A stretch of DNA of 64,000 nt from Ruminococcus sp. UBA4240 (GTDB lineage: Bacteria; Bacillota; Clostridia; Oscillospirales; Ruminococcaceae): assembly GCA_002395525.1 (NCBI GenBank), contig DGXE01000031.1:10004-74003 (forward strand). Direction: 5' to 3'. The stretch's first letter is position 1, and each line of letters begins with the position of its first letter. The position numbers and the translations under genes were made by a program. This document shows, piece by piece, positions 1 to 8,422 of this stretch. The notes below the pieces were generated by a model. It ran no database searches, was not told the DNA's origin, and worked only from the letters and a program-made list of their open reading frames with translations.

Positions 1-285
1 AGCAAGCCGTTTTTCGTGCGCTCGGTGGCGCACATTTCTAAAGGCTAAAAGCATCCTGAGAGCGGGAAACTATCAGCTAAAGAGAAGAATGTCCATCATA
101 ATGTATAATCCTTAATAAGTCTGAGAAAACGCTGGTTTGACGAGTTGAGATAAAATACAGATATAAGGCATAGTCCATTGATATCTGCTGAAATAACAAC
201 AGTTCATATTCCATATGTGCGTTGAAATTAGGTTTTCACCGCTTTATTCAATCAATATACAATATTTAGTATTTCTTTTGATTCA

Positions 286-594
286 TTATACGGAAATTTC
301 TGATGAAACTCCCTGACAAATACCATCAGAATCAAAAATAAGTGCAATAGTATACCCTGTTGCTTGCCATTGACGTAAAACCTTACCATTTCCAATTGAA
401 GATATGGAATTAGGTTCTCCGCATACCGCTGTTATTTCAGACAATTTTCGTCCTGTTAGTGTTCCTAAACTCACAAATTTCTTATGTAATGCTACACCGG
501 GTGCCTTAACGCCAGCTTGTGTAATTGCATACCATATAAATCCGACAACAGTAACTGAACCCAGTCCTATAATTGTTTCTATAATACCATCCAT
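286..594 (-). CDS. Small uncharacterised membrane-anchored protein
   Basis: A 102-residue protein whose function I do not recognise. Residues about 7-25 form one hydrophobic helix. The rest is a small soluble domain with the pattern GxxLSEITAVCGEPNSI...LRQWQATGY.IALIF, which resembles short SmpA/OmlA-like folds. The reading frame stays open upstream to 912, but the start at 594 is chosen because GGAGGAGG sits about 8 bases before the ATG and the upstream translation looks non-coding. It lies in an AT-rich patch and shares its strand with the next small gene. Sure that it is a gene, unsure of the role. Confidence 0.6.
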   Translation of the reverse strand: MDGIIETIIGLGSVTVVGFIWYAITQAGVKAPGVALHKKFVSLGTLTGRKLSEITAVCGEPNSISSIGNGKVLRQWQATGYTIALIFDSDGICQGVSSEISV

Positions 595-895
595 TAATAC
601 TTCCTCCTCCAGTGAAAAACGCCATATATAAGATGTCTGATTTAATTTGCATTGATACCTGCAACAATACCTAAATAATATAGAGGGGTTCTCTAAAAAC
701 CGGGACACGAGAAAAATTTCGTATATGAGTTGTATCGTATTCATGGCAAAGAACCGCAGTAATACTGTATGTATTGCAAGGCTATTTAACGAAGAAGACG
801 ATACAATGAATAGAATCTTTTCTGTGAAGAGGGTTTTTAGAGTTTCCCTTGAACAATTAATTCCGAAATCTGAGAAAATAAAATACCCATATCTG

Positions 896-1111
896 TTACG
901 GCCCCTTTTCAAAAGAAATAGTTCTCTCTTGAATAGTTATCTTATATCCGTTCTTTTTTGCCGCTTTTGCTACAGCAGATCTGTTTTTTAGATACCATGG
1001 GCTTTTAGGAATTCCCATTCCCGTGCTTCTTATATACTGTTTTTCCGTCATACTGAATTCTTCTCCGCTTTCCATTTGCCTGATAATACCTTTCAGATCC
1101 GGACTTGCCAT
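896..1111 (-). CDS. Small hypothetical protein, divergent from Xre regulator
   Basis: A basic protein of 71 residues with no family that I recognise. It contains the segment STGMGIPKSPWYLKNRSAVA followed by a Lys-rich stretch. The frame is open to an ATG at 1180 (94 residues), but that start has no ribosome binding site; the internal ATG at 1111 has GGGGG about 9 bases upstream and is preferred. A near-consensus promoter on this strand (TTGACA, 17 bases, TATATT) lies at 1202-1230 and overlaps a repeat shared with the promoter region of the divergent repressor gene. The gene is therefore probably controlled by that repressor. Confidence 0.5.
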   Translation of the reverse strand: MASPDLKGIIRQMESGEEFSMTEKQYIRSTGMGIPKSPWYLKNRSAVAKAAKKNGYKITIQERTISFEKGP

Positions 1112-1201
1112 ACCATAACGCCCCCAGATAAATTCAGTAATAAATAATCTGACTAATTTATTTCCATATGTGTAAATCATGCTGCTTTTGTGTCCAATAT
1201 T

Positions 1202-1230
1202 AATATACCATAGTATTTTGATTTTGTCAA
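1202..1230 (-). promoter_or_regulatory. Promoter of the small minus-strand gene
   Basis: On the minus strand TTGACA (1225-1230) is separated by 17 bases from TATATT (1202-1207). The copy of the 12-bp operator-like repeat at 1205-1216 covers the spacer and -10 box, so a bound protein would block RNA polymerase. Confidence 0.6.
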
Positions 1231-1263
1231 CGGGATATTATACAATAATTTATACTATGGTAT
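1205..1263. promoter_or_regulatory. Pair of 12-bp inverted operator-like repeats
   Basis: ATACCATAGTAT at 1205-1216 and its exact reverse complement ATACTATGGTAT at 1252-1263 lie 35 bases apart between two divergent genes. One copy overlaps the minus-strand -10 box. The other overlaps TATACT (1251-1256), a likely -10 box for the repressor gene. This layout is typical of an Xre/cI-like repressor controlling both promoters; binding itself is inferred. Confidence 0.6.
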
Positions 1264-1290
1264 TGTTATGTTTGACGAAAGGAGCGAAAT

Positions 1291-1578
1291 ATGTTCGGTG
1301 AAAGGATAAAGGAACTAAGGACATCTATGGGGTTAAATCAAGTAGAATTCGCAAAGAAGCTCGGTGTAACGAAGCAGAGTGTGAGTAACTGGGAGAATGG
1401 GAATATACAGCCATCTATAGATATGCTGACTCGTATTGCTGTCACATTCCGTGTGAAAGCAGACTATCTTCTTGGGCTAGACAATATGAACATTGTTGAC
1501 ATCACCGGACTTACCGGAGAACAGGCGGCTCATATCAGAGCCATAATAGAAGATATCCGCACAAACAACATATGTTGA
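1291..1578 (+). CDS. Xre-family helix-turn-helix regulator
   Basis: A DNA-binding protein of 95 residues. Residues 4-62 form an HTH_3/cI-type domain: IKELRTSMGLNQVEFAKKLG, then TKQSVSNWENG as the recognition helix and IAVTFRVKADYLLGLD closing the five-helix bundle. The last 30 residues form a short tail that may dimerise. AGGAG lies 8 bases before the ATG. Two inverted repeats upstream make it a good candidate for an autorepressor that also controls the divergent small gene. Such stand-alone regulators are common in mobile or defence-related patches; no integrase or phage structural gene is visible. Confidence 0.85.
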   Translation: MFGERIKELRTSMGLNQVEFAKKLGVTKQSVSNWENGNIQPSIDMLTRIAVTFRVKADYLLGLDNMNIVDITGLTGEQAAHIRAIIEDIRTNNIC

Positions 1579-1660
1579 GCTAAAAAGTGGTTTAAAAGAC
1601 GATCGCCTTGTGTAATGAATGTACAGCCCTAGACGAAAAATGAATTTGGGTAATAAAAGA

Positions 1661-1689
1661 CAGGACAGGTGATATGCCTGTCCTGTTTT
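1661..1689. terminator. Bidirectional terminator after the regulator gene
   Basis: CAGGACAGG (1661-1669) pairs with CCTGTCCTG (1677-1685) across a 7-base loop and is followed by TTTTA on the plus strand. On the minus strand the tail is TCTTTTATTA, so it can also end the minus-strand operon whose last gene stops at 1724. Confidence 0.75.
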
Positions 1690-1723
1690 ATGTATACGAC
1701 TGTATGACCACACTGTATGTTTA

Positions 1724-2236
1724 TCACAGCCTTCCCGTAAGCTCCAGCTTTCTCTTCACCTGATGCGCCCTTGCTATTATCTTTTCAGCCCATTCATCAT
1801 CCTGGGCATCAAGCTGGAATACATCAAAGCCGTAGGTCTTGCCGTAGGTGACCACCACGGCTTCATCGTCTATGTGCAGGGATATGTGGTAGTAGGTGGG
1901 GAGCTTTGTTGGCATACGCTGGGGCTTGCTGCCCTGTACCTCCCGCTCATGGCGCTGTCCGTTGACAATGCCGTCAAATTTTATGCCGTAGTGACGGAAA
2001 AGGTGCTTGATGTACCTTTCCGAGCGGAATGAGGAGGTGTACACCCACACCTCAAAGCCCTGTTTCTGCAACTCGTTTATAAGATATGGGGTACCGTAGC
2101 GCACACGTTCCTGATATATCTTATTGAGCGAGAATCTCAGTTCCGGTTCTGTCTTGTGGTTTGCAGGGGACACGAATATGACCTCATCAAGGTCAAAGGA
2201 GACCCTCATTTTTTGCTGCTGTGTTTGTCTGCCCAC
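1724..2236 (-). CDS. HAD-like hydrolase, first of a tandem pair
   Basis: A 170-residue protein with HAD motif I near the N-terminus (VSFDLDEVIF, nucleophile and acid Asp), motif II as VWVYTSSF, and a late DD pair (HIDDEAVV) that fits the Mg-binding motif. The small size and lack of a large cap domain fit a C0-type phosphatase acting on nucleotides or a polynucleotide end; the substrate is unknown. The start is a GTG with AAAGGGGTGA upstream. The neighbouring gene is a diverged paralogue with the same DLDEV signature. It is the last gene of the HD/ParB-like/HAD/HAD cassette and is followed by a terminator. Confidence 0.65.
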   Translation of the reverse strand: MGRQTQQQKMRVSFDLDEVIFVSPANHKTEPELRFSLNKIYQERVRYGTPYLINELQKQGFEVWVYTSSFRSERYIKHLFRHYGIKFDGIVNGQRHEREVQGSKPQRMPTKLPTYYHISLHIDDEAVVVTYGKTYGFDVFQLDAQDDEWAEKIIARAHQVKRKLELTGRL

Positions 2237-2250
2237 GAGATCTCACCCCT

Positions 2251-2751
2251 TTACGAAGTTGGGATAGCGTTTCGGATCCCTGAGATCATTGCAGATGACC
2301 AGTCCTTGCCGGACAGATCAAGGGAATATGACTCAAACTCCTTTGTTTTTGGGTCTGTTACTGTAAAGCTCTCGTTATCTCCGTGGACAAGCAGCTTGTA
2401 TTTGTTTGAAATGGCACTGACTATGCGCTTGTTCCTCTTGTTGTGGCGGATGAAGTTGATGACCCCCACATTTTTGGCACCCTTTGCCCTGTGTGCCTTC
2501 AAAAGCCCTCTGATATGGCTCTCCGGTGTGAAATTGCCGGTGTATATCCACACATCAAAGCCCATGCTCTGAAGCTCTGTAATGAGCAGCCCCGCATTGC
2601 GCCGCAGCAGCTCCTTATACTTTATACTATTGGGGAATGACAGCGCCTTGTCAGACAAGGCTGCATCCGTGCAGAGCAGTACCTCATCAAGATCAAAGGC
2701 AGCCGCCCTCTCATTTTCCGATGTTTCCAGACGGGAGAGTATCTTTTCCAC
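2251..2751 (-). CDS. HAD-like hydrolase, second of a tandem pair
   Basis: A 166-residue HAD-fold protein. Motif I is AAFDLDEVLLC at about residues 17-27, motif II is VWIYTGNF and the late acidic motif is VHGDNESF. The architecture and spacing match the downstream paralogue at 1724-2236. The assigned start is a GTG with no clear ribosome binding site, inside the 3' end of the ParB-like gene; the frames overlap by about 40 bases. Its frame runs upstream as a plausible continuation of the ParB-like domain, so this could be the C-terminal half of one ParB-HAD protein broken by a single-base indel. Substrate unknown. Confidence 0.6.
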   Translation of the reverse strand: MEKILSRLETSENERAAAFDLDEVLLCTDAALSDKALSFPNSIKYKELLRRNAGLLITELQSMGFDVWIYTGNFTPESHIRGLLKAHRAKGAKNVGVINFIRHNKRNKRIVSAISNKYKLLVHGDNESFTVTDPKTKEFESYSLDLSGKDWSSAMISGIRNAIPTS

Positions 2752-3109
2752 AGGGACAGTGTTGAGTATCTTTATCGCTTACATTTGCCCTCATGGCGGC
2801 ATACCAGCGGTGATGGCCGTTAAGTATGCGATAGCCGCCGATGTTCAGCTTTTCCACCATAAGGGGCTCTGTCTCCCACAGAGTTTCAAGCTGCACCCTC
2901 CGGCGGTAATCCTCGGAATAGGCGCTCACTATCTCGAAGTTGGGTCCTATGGCAGGGTCGGAGAATTCATCATCGGGGTTGGGGTGGAGCTTGTCAACAC
3001 GAGCCTTCTTTACAAGCATTCTCTCGGCAAGCAGGGCGTGTATGGGTTTGGCAAGCCCAAGTGTAGCATTCATTTCATCAACGATCTTCCTGTAATCATC
3101 GGGCATCAT
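2711..3109 (-). CDS. ParB/Srx-like domain protein, possibly frameshifted
   Basis: A 132-residue protein with a ParB N-terminal-like fold: KLHPNPDDEF early, then GGYRILNGHHRWYAAMRANV at about residues 90-109, the typical GHHR phosphate-binding motif. ParB-like folds of this kind occur in CTPases, nucleases and sulfiredoxin-type enzymes; which applies is unclear. The last 20 residues (after about position 2785) look unlike any family, while the neighbouring frame continues sensibly into the HAD domain. This suggests an indel near 2766-2785, or a true overlap. The start overlaps the HD gene stop as ATGA, so translation is coupled. Confidence 0.6.
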   Translation of the reverse strand: MMPDDYRKIVDEMNATLGLAKPIHALLAERMLVKKARVDKLHPNPDDEFSDPAIGPNFEIVSAYSEDYRRRVQLETLWETEPLMVEKLNIGGYRILNGHHRWYAAMRANVSDKDTQHCPCGKDTLPSGNIGK

Positions 3110-3756
3110 GTCAAGGTACCGTCCTTTTCAAAGTATCCGTCATTTACTGCCTTGTCAAGTACATCGGAAATATATTCTCCCAGGCGGGCAGAGGCTTTCC
3201 CAACCACCTGTGAACGCTCCTTTACCTTCTCCGGGGCAACGCCCCTCTGCCGCCAGCTGAGGCCCCCCTTGGAATAGTTTAAAAGCAGGGGCTGCATATG
3301 GTCAACGGCATTTGCAAAGCGGGATTCCGGGGTTGAACCGCTTTCAAACTCCTCCCACAGTGAGCGGTATTCATCACGCTGATCGGCGGGGAGCAGTGAA
3401 AAGAGTCTGTCTGCCGCTTTTGCTTCACGCTCCGCCTTTGTCTTGTACCCTTCCGTATCATATGCGTAGGTATCGCCCGCATCTATCTCCACTATATCGT
3501 GGACAAGGAGCATTTTTAACGTTTTGAGCAGATCTATCTTTTCATCGGCGCATTCAGCCAGTATCACGGCAAAGAGTGCCAGATGAAAGGTATGCTCCGC
3601 ATCGTTTTCACGCCTGTGGATAGACCCTCTTTCTGTCGGGGGATTTTCAGCCGCCCCTCTGTCCTCATCGGCGATTATGTATGTCTGTCTGTAAATGCTT
3701 TTCATTTTGTCACATTCCAACAGGAATGCAAGCTGTTCATCCAGACGATCCTTCAT
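3106..3756 (-). CDS. HD-domain phosphohydrolase (YfbR/5'-nucleotidase-like)
   Basis: A 216-residue member of the HD superfamily close to COG1896 (5'-deoxynucleotidases). Metal ligands are visible as NDAEHTFH (about residues 52-59) and the paired LLVHDIVEID motif, with a distal VDHMQPLL acidic site. Relatives dephosphorylate deoxynucleoside monophosphates in the cytosol. The start ATG is preferred over the adjacent GTG because AGAAGGTG lies about 6 bases upstream. It follows the permease gene by 14 bases and overlaps the ParB-like gene by 4, so it heads a coupled four-gene unit that suggests a nucleotide phosphate function. Confidence 0.8.
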   Translation of the reverse strand: MKDRLDEQLAFLLECDKMKSIYRQTYIIADEDRGAAENPPTERGSIHRRENDAEHTFHLALFAVILAECADEKIDLLKTLKMLLVHDIVEIDAGDTYAYDTEGYKTKAEREAKAADRLFSLLPADQRDEYRSLWEEFESGSTPESRFANAVDHMQPLLLNYSKGGLSWRQRGVAPEKVKERSQVVGKASARLGEYISDVLDKAVNDGYFEKDGTLT

Positions 3757-3770
3757 CACAACACCTTCTG

Positions 3771-6446
3771 CTATACAGGATTTTCCATACCACGGACATT
3801 TTCCACTATGGATTCCCTTATGAGCTTTCTTGCGGGGGCAAGGGATGCAAGTGCAGATATTACAAATCCCACTGCAATGGCAATTATAAGATACTTCACA
3901 GGGGCGGTGTAGGAGAACTCAAAGGGCAGATCATCAAGGTACAGATCCTCCCAGTGGAGTATGTAGGGCAGCTGTATCACCAGTATGGATACTTCCATAA
4001 GTACCAGAGAGATGGCTCCCGACAAACCCGCATATATAAGGCTCTCCCGCAGGAGCAGTCCCTGGAGCTGCCTGTCAGAAAGGCCGCAGGCTCTGAGCAT
4101 GGCAAATTCCGAGGAACGGCTCTGAACATTGGCTGAAATGATGTTTGCAATGTTTATCACTGCAATTGCGGTTATTATGGCAATGACAAAGTATCCCACT
4201 ATGGTGACTATCTTCAGCAGCCCCTCATAGAATGAGGTAATGCCCAGGTAATCTATGTACTGATTCTGATAATGTATGTCAAGGTAACGCACAGCCTCAT
4301 CCTCACAGCCGGGGATGACCTTCAGGTTGATGTCTCTCTGGTAGAACAGCTCATAGCCGTCACCGCTGTCGGAGGGGATAAGGGATGTATAGTTGTCCAG
4401 GCGGCCGTCGTCTTCAAAGAGCTCTTCGTATTTCTCTTCTGAAACGACAGCGCATATTATAGCTGCTGAGGAGCGGTAGTCCGTGCAGTCGGTGGTGTAT
4501 GTGCCCAGTGCGGGGATAGTGACTTCATCAAAAAGATCACCTGTGACATACATATACGGACTTGCCTTGATGCTTTCGGGAACGCCTTCTGAATAGAGAG
4601 AGGCGATCACGGTCTTCATATCCGTGTCATAGAGATCCTTGCACAGCAGAATGCCTCCGGAGGATACAAATTCATCATAGCTTACATCTGTGGTGATACA
4701 ATTCTCAAAGGTATCACGGTTTGCAGGGGCTACACTGATGGCAGCCATATCACTGCCCAGCTCCTCCTGTGTGATGCCGTAGTCTGAAAGCTCCTCGCTG
4801 AAAAGCGTCATTGAGGTGTGGCTCTGAACATAGCTGAAAAGTCCGCTGTCCCTCAGCTCCTGCTCCCTCAGCTTTGTTTCATGGGGGAAATAGGTCTGAT
4901 AGTTTATTACAAAATCATAGTCAACATTGTCTGTCAGGGAATTGGAGTCTATGGTCTGCCGCATAAGGTCAAGCCCGTATGAAAAGCCTGCAAAAAGCAC
5001 GATAGAGAGCACCATGGACAGTATGGTAATGACAAATCTCTTCATATTGCGGGTGACGCTGACAGATGAGTAGGCACCTATGAAGCTGCCCCCCTTCATT
5101 ATCTTTGTAGGCTTGCCGGGCACACGCACCTTTTCGTTTTTCCCGGCGGCTGAAAGAGCCTGTACAGGGGTGGAGCGAATGGAGCGCATACCCGTGGATA
5201 TGGCAGAGGTAGCGACCCATATAAAGCCCAGCACCGCGGCAGATATGTATACAAAGGGCTTTATCGTAAATGTAAGTGCCGTGGAAAGGCGGGTGAACAC
5301 AGTAGCGCCTATGGAGGCTATTATGCCTTTTATTATGCCAAAGCCTGCGTAGGCAAGGGCAGTGCCTGCTATCATTCCCAGTATTATGCCGGGCACAGAA
5401 AGATACAGGGACTCATACATGAGCATGGCAAATATCTGCTTGCGTGATGCACCCACTGCCTTTAAGAGTCCGAACTGCTTTATCCTCTCCTTGGCGGAGA
5501 TCTCAAAGGAATCGTCTATTACAAGGCGGATACAGAACATGATGAAGATTATGCACAGATATGCCACGCTGAAAAAGAGCGCCTGGGAATACTGGGCATC
5601 AAGCCCCTTGCCCTCTGCATCAAGGAGGTTGTCGTTCATGGTGTAGTCAAAGTCATCTATTTCAAGTCCCTTATCTGCAAAGGCATAGTGCATTGCCCAG
5701 TAGAGAGAGTTTACATTATCCGCATAGCGGCACAGCAGCGAATCAAACTGGTTTGAATAGGCTTTAAGGCGGGTGTCGTCATAGCTCACAACATTGTACT
5801 GTGAAGTAAATCCCACTACGGTAAAGGATATCTCCACATTGCTGTCGATGTCAAAAGCATCTGTGAGAGAAGAGGGGACAGTGCTGTCCTCTATGCCCTC
5901 ACCCTTTTTCACGCTGCAGGTAACAAGGTTTGCGGTGACTGTATCCCCGATCGAGGGGTATCCCCACATATAGGTAGAGGCTGTTGAAAGGGCTATTTCG
6001 CCGTCCCTTTCGGGGAGACGCCCCTCAACACATTCCTTTATGTAGTCAGGCATCATCTGTGCGGCATCTGTGTTTATCCTGAAAAACAGGTCGTCAACAA
6101 GCTGACCTTCACGCACAAGGTATTCCACATGGGCGTTTTCATTCTCCATCTGGTCATAGTCAAGGTCAGTGCGGCTCATATAGCTTGACAGGCTGTAATT
6201 CTCAGTCTGGGAGAATATATCCATATTCTTTATGGTCAGCAGCTGCTCCTTTGTCAGGCTGTTGAAAAGCACATGATAGGAGCCGGAATTCTTTTCCGCC
6301 AGTGCCACAGCAGAGCCGCGGTATATGGACAACACACACAGCAGCACAGTCAGAAAGGCAACAGACACGGTAACGGAAAGTATGGTGGTGAATGTATGCT
6401 TTTTCTGCCCTTTGAGATATCTTAGTGTAAGTCCCGCTAAATTCAT
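3771..6446 (-). CDS. FtsX-type ABC transporter permease, large two-domain form
   Basis: An 891-residue membrane protein of the MacB/FtsX permease family. An N-terminal TM helix (residues about 18-38) is followed by a large extracytoplasmic domain, three TM helices around 290-430, a second single helix near 480, a second extracytoplasmic domain, and three C-terminal helices (about 755-880). Each TM block carries the family signature (FGLLKAVGASRKQIF and FAMLRACGLSDRQLQ). Such permeases work with a LolD/MacB-type ATPase in peptide export, resistance or signalling. No ATPase gene is adjacent, which is unusual. GAGGT precedes the ATG, and the gene follows nadE by 36 bases. Confidence 0.85.
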   Translation of the reverse strand: MNLAGLTLRYLKGQKKHTFTTILSVTVSVAFLTVLLCVLSIYRGSAVALAEKNSGSYHVLFNSLTKEQLLTIKNMDIFSQTENYSLSSYMSRTDLDYDQMENENAHVEYLVREGQLVDDLFFRINTDAAQMMPDYIKECVEGRLPERDGEIALSTASTYMWGYPSIGDTVTANLVTCSVKKGEGIEDSTVPSSLTDAFDIDSNVEISFTVVGFTSQYNVVSYDDTRLKAYSNQFDSLLCRYADNVNSLYWAMHYAFADKGLEIDDFDYTMNDNLLDAEGKGLDAQYSQALFFSVAYLCIIFIMFCIRLVIDDSFEISAKERIKQFGLLKAVGASRKQIFAMLMYESLYLSVPGIILGMIAGTALAYAGFGIIKGIIASIGATVFTRLSTALTFTIKPFVYISAAVLGFIWVATSAISTGMRSIRSTPVQALSAAGKNEKVRVPGKPTKIMKGGSFIGAYSSVSVTRNMKRFVITILSMVLSIVLFAGFSYGLDLMRQTIDSNSLTDNVDYDFVINYQTYFPHETKLREQELRDSGLFSYVQSHTSMTLFSEELSDYGITQEELGSDMAAISVAPANRDTFENCITTDVSYDEFVSSGGILLCKDLYDTDMKTVIASLYSEGVPESIKASPYMYVTGDLFDEVTIPALGTYTTDCTDYRSSAAIICAVVSEEKYEELFEDDGRLDNYTSLIPSDSGDGYELFYQRDINLKVIPGCEDEAVRYLDIHYQNQYIDYLGITSFYEGLLKIVTIVGYFVIAIITAIAVINIANIISANVQSRSSEFAMLRACGLSDRQLQGLLLRESLIYAGLSGAISLVLMEVSILVIQLPYILHWEDLYLDDLPFEFSYTAPVKYLIIAIAVGFVISALASLAPARKLIRESIVENVRGMENPV

Positions 6447-6482
6447 AAGTTTACCTCAGCAATAAAGATTTCAAGACCAGTG

Positions 6483-8420
6483 TCAGGTGTTCTCCTCAAG
6501 CTCCTCCAGCCACAGTCCCACACTTGCATCTGATGGCATACGCCAGTCCCCCCTTGGAGAAAGCGCCACAGAACCCACCTTGGGTCCGTCGGGCAGGCAG
6601 GAGCGCTTGAACTGCTGTGTAAAGAAACGCCTTACAAAGATCTTCAGCCATTTCATGATGGTATCATCGTCATAACGCTCCGCAAAGGCGCTTTTTGCCA
6701 TGCGGTATATCTTGGAGGGCGCAAAGCCGAAGCGCACCAGATAATAGAGGAAAAAGTCATGCAGCTCATAGGGACCCACAATATCCTCTGTTTTCTGGGA
6801 TATGGTGCCGTCCTCGGTAGGGGGAAGAAGCTCGGGGGAAACAGGGGTGTCAAGCACATCCTCCAGCACACGTGCAAGCTCTTTGCTGCCGCTGGTCCTT
6901 GCCTCATATGCGACAAGATGTCTCACCAGAGTCTTGGGTATAGAGCAGTTGACACCGTACATGGACATATGGTCGCCGTTGTAGGTAGCCCAGCCCAGCG
7001 CCAGCTCCGACAGATCACCTGTGCCTATGACAAGCCCTCCCATGCTGTTTGCAAGATCCATGAGCACCTGTGTCCGCTCTCTTGCCTGGGAATTTTCAAA
7101 GGTGACGTCGTGATCGTCCTCACTCTGTCCTATATCCGCAAAGTGCAGCCTTACTGCCTTAGTGATGTCCACCGTGCGTATCTGTGTGCCATAGCTCTGG
7201 GCAAGGGTGAGGGCATTTGACTTTGTGCGTGCAGTAGTGCCGAAGCAGGGCATGGTCACAGCAAGTATGCCGCTTCTGTCAAGTGAGAGCATATCAAAGG
7301 CGTGTACGGTCACGATAAGCGCCAGAGTTGAATCAAGGCCGCCTGAGAGACCTATTACCGCAGTTTTGCAGTTTATAGCCTTCAGCCTTGTGGCAAGACC
7401 TGTGGCCTGCATTGTGATTATCTCCTCACAGCGGCTGTCAAGCTCATCTGAGTCAGAGGGTACAAAGGGATACGGGGAGAAATGTCTTTCAGGTACAATG
7501 TCCTTTACATCTCCTGCAAAGGATGTCTCACCTATGGTCTGCCCGGCAGCAGGATAGGTATTCATCCGTCTACGCTCGGAAACGAGCCTTTCCGTATCAA
7601 TATCTGCACAAGTGAGCCCTGTTGTGAATGACTTGCTCTCGGAAAGCACCGTGCCGTTCTCACAAATGAGCCTGTGTCCGGAAAAAACAAGATCCTGTGT
7701 AGATTCACCGAAACCGCAGTCTGCGTAGATATACCCACAGGCAAGCTTTCCCGACTGTATCTCCACCAGCTTCCTGCGGTAGTCACGCTTTCCTATGACC
7801 TCGTCGGAAGCCGAGGGATTGCAGATGATAAGGGCACCCTCCCTGCAATAGTCCTCCGAGGGCGAGTGTGCCACCCACAGATCCTCGCATATCTCCACAG
7901 CAAAGCGGAAATCTTCGCAGCCCTCTGTATTCGAGCAGAATATCTGCGGTCCCATATATATGCCGCAGTCATCATCCGTTTCAAATTCATCCGAATTTAT
8001 GTATATATCCTCATCAGAGGTGTAGGGAGTGAAGTATCTTGCCTCATAGAATTCAGAGTAGTTGGGGATGTTCCTCTTGGGAACAAAGCCCGCGATCCTG
8101 CCGCCAGCTACTACGGCGGCTGTATTGTAGAGCTTTCCCTTTACCGCAAGGGGGAGACCCACCACAAGGGTGATGTCAAGATCACTTGTTTCATAGGCTA
8201 TCCTTGCAAGCTCCGCCTTCGCACTGTCAAGCAGCACCTTTGAATTGAAAAGATCCCCGCAGGTGTAGCCTGTTATACAAAGCTCCGGGAACACCAGCAG
8301 TGATATGCCCATTTCGTCTGCCTGCTCTGCTGTTTCGATTATCCTGTCCGCATTGTACTTCGTATCAGCGACACGCACCTCCGGTGAAGCGCTCCCGACC
8401 CTGATAAATCCGTCTTTCAT
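6483..8420 (-). CDS. nadE: Glutamine-dependent NAD+ synthetase
   Basis: A 645-residue two-domain enzyme that amidates nicotinic acid adenine dinucleotide to NAD+ in the cytosol with ATP and glutamine. Residues about 5-270 form the nitrilase-like glutaminase domain with its Glu in LVFPELCITGY, a Lys in GKLYNTAA/PKRNIPNY and the nucleophile Cys in FAVEICEDLW. Residues about 330-645 are the synthetase domain with the PP-loop VIGLSGGLDSTLAL and GTGDLSELALGW. The length fits the bacterial fused form, so free ammonia need not be the donor. It starts 2 bases after uvrA ends and is probably cotranscribed with it. Confidence 0.95.
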   Translation of the reverse strand: MKDGFIRVGSASPEVRVADTKYNADRIIETAEQADEMGISLLVFPELCITGYTCGDLFNSKVLLDSAKAELARIAYETSDLDITLVVGLPLAVKGKLYNTAAVVAGGRIAGFVPKRNIPNYSEFYEARYFTPYTSDEDIYINSDEFETDDDCGIYMGPQIFCSNTEGCEDFRFAVEICEDLWVAHSPSEDYCREGALIICNPSASDEVIGKRDYRRKLVEIQSGKLACGYIYADCGFGESTQDLVFSGHRLICENGTVLSESKSFTTGLTCADIDTERLVSERRRMNTYPAAGQTIGETSFAGDVKDIVPERHFSPYPFVPSDSDELDSRCEEIITMQATGLATRLKAINCKTAVIGLSGGLDSTLALIVTVHAFDMLSLDRSGILAVTMPCFGTTARTKSNALTLAQSYGTQIRTVDITKAVRLHFADIGQSEDDHDVTFENSQARERTQVLMDLANSMGGLVIGTGDLSELALGWATYNGDHMSMYGVNCSIPKTLVRHLVAYEARTSGSKELARVLEDVLDTPVSPELLPPTEDGTISQKTEDIVGPYELHDFFLYYLVRFGFAPSKIYRMAKSAFAERYDDDTIMKWLKIFVRRFFTQQFKRSCLPDGPKVGSVALSPRGDWRMPSDASVGLWLEELEENT

Positions 8421-8422
8421 AC

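Noticed and set aside
16..33. GTGCGC/GCGCAC hairpin near the left edge
   Set aside because: There is no T-tract on either strand. The first 285 bases show no gene or other signal that I can support.
595..912. Upstream extension of the small gene at 286-594 (frame open to 912)
   Set aside because: The translation has a non-coding composition, and a strong ribosome binding site marks the start at 594.
725..991. Plus-strand frame of 88 residues
   Set aside because: It overlaps the minus-strand small gene, has no ribosome binding site and shows no recognisable pattern.
7674..8243. Long antisense frames within nadE, uvrA and other genes
   Set aside because: They lie opposite well-supported conserved genes and lack ribosome binding sites and domain motifs; they are shadows of codon structure.
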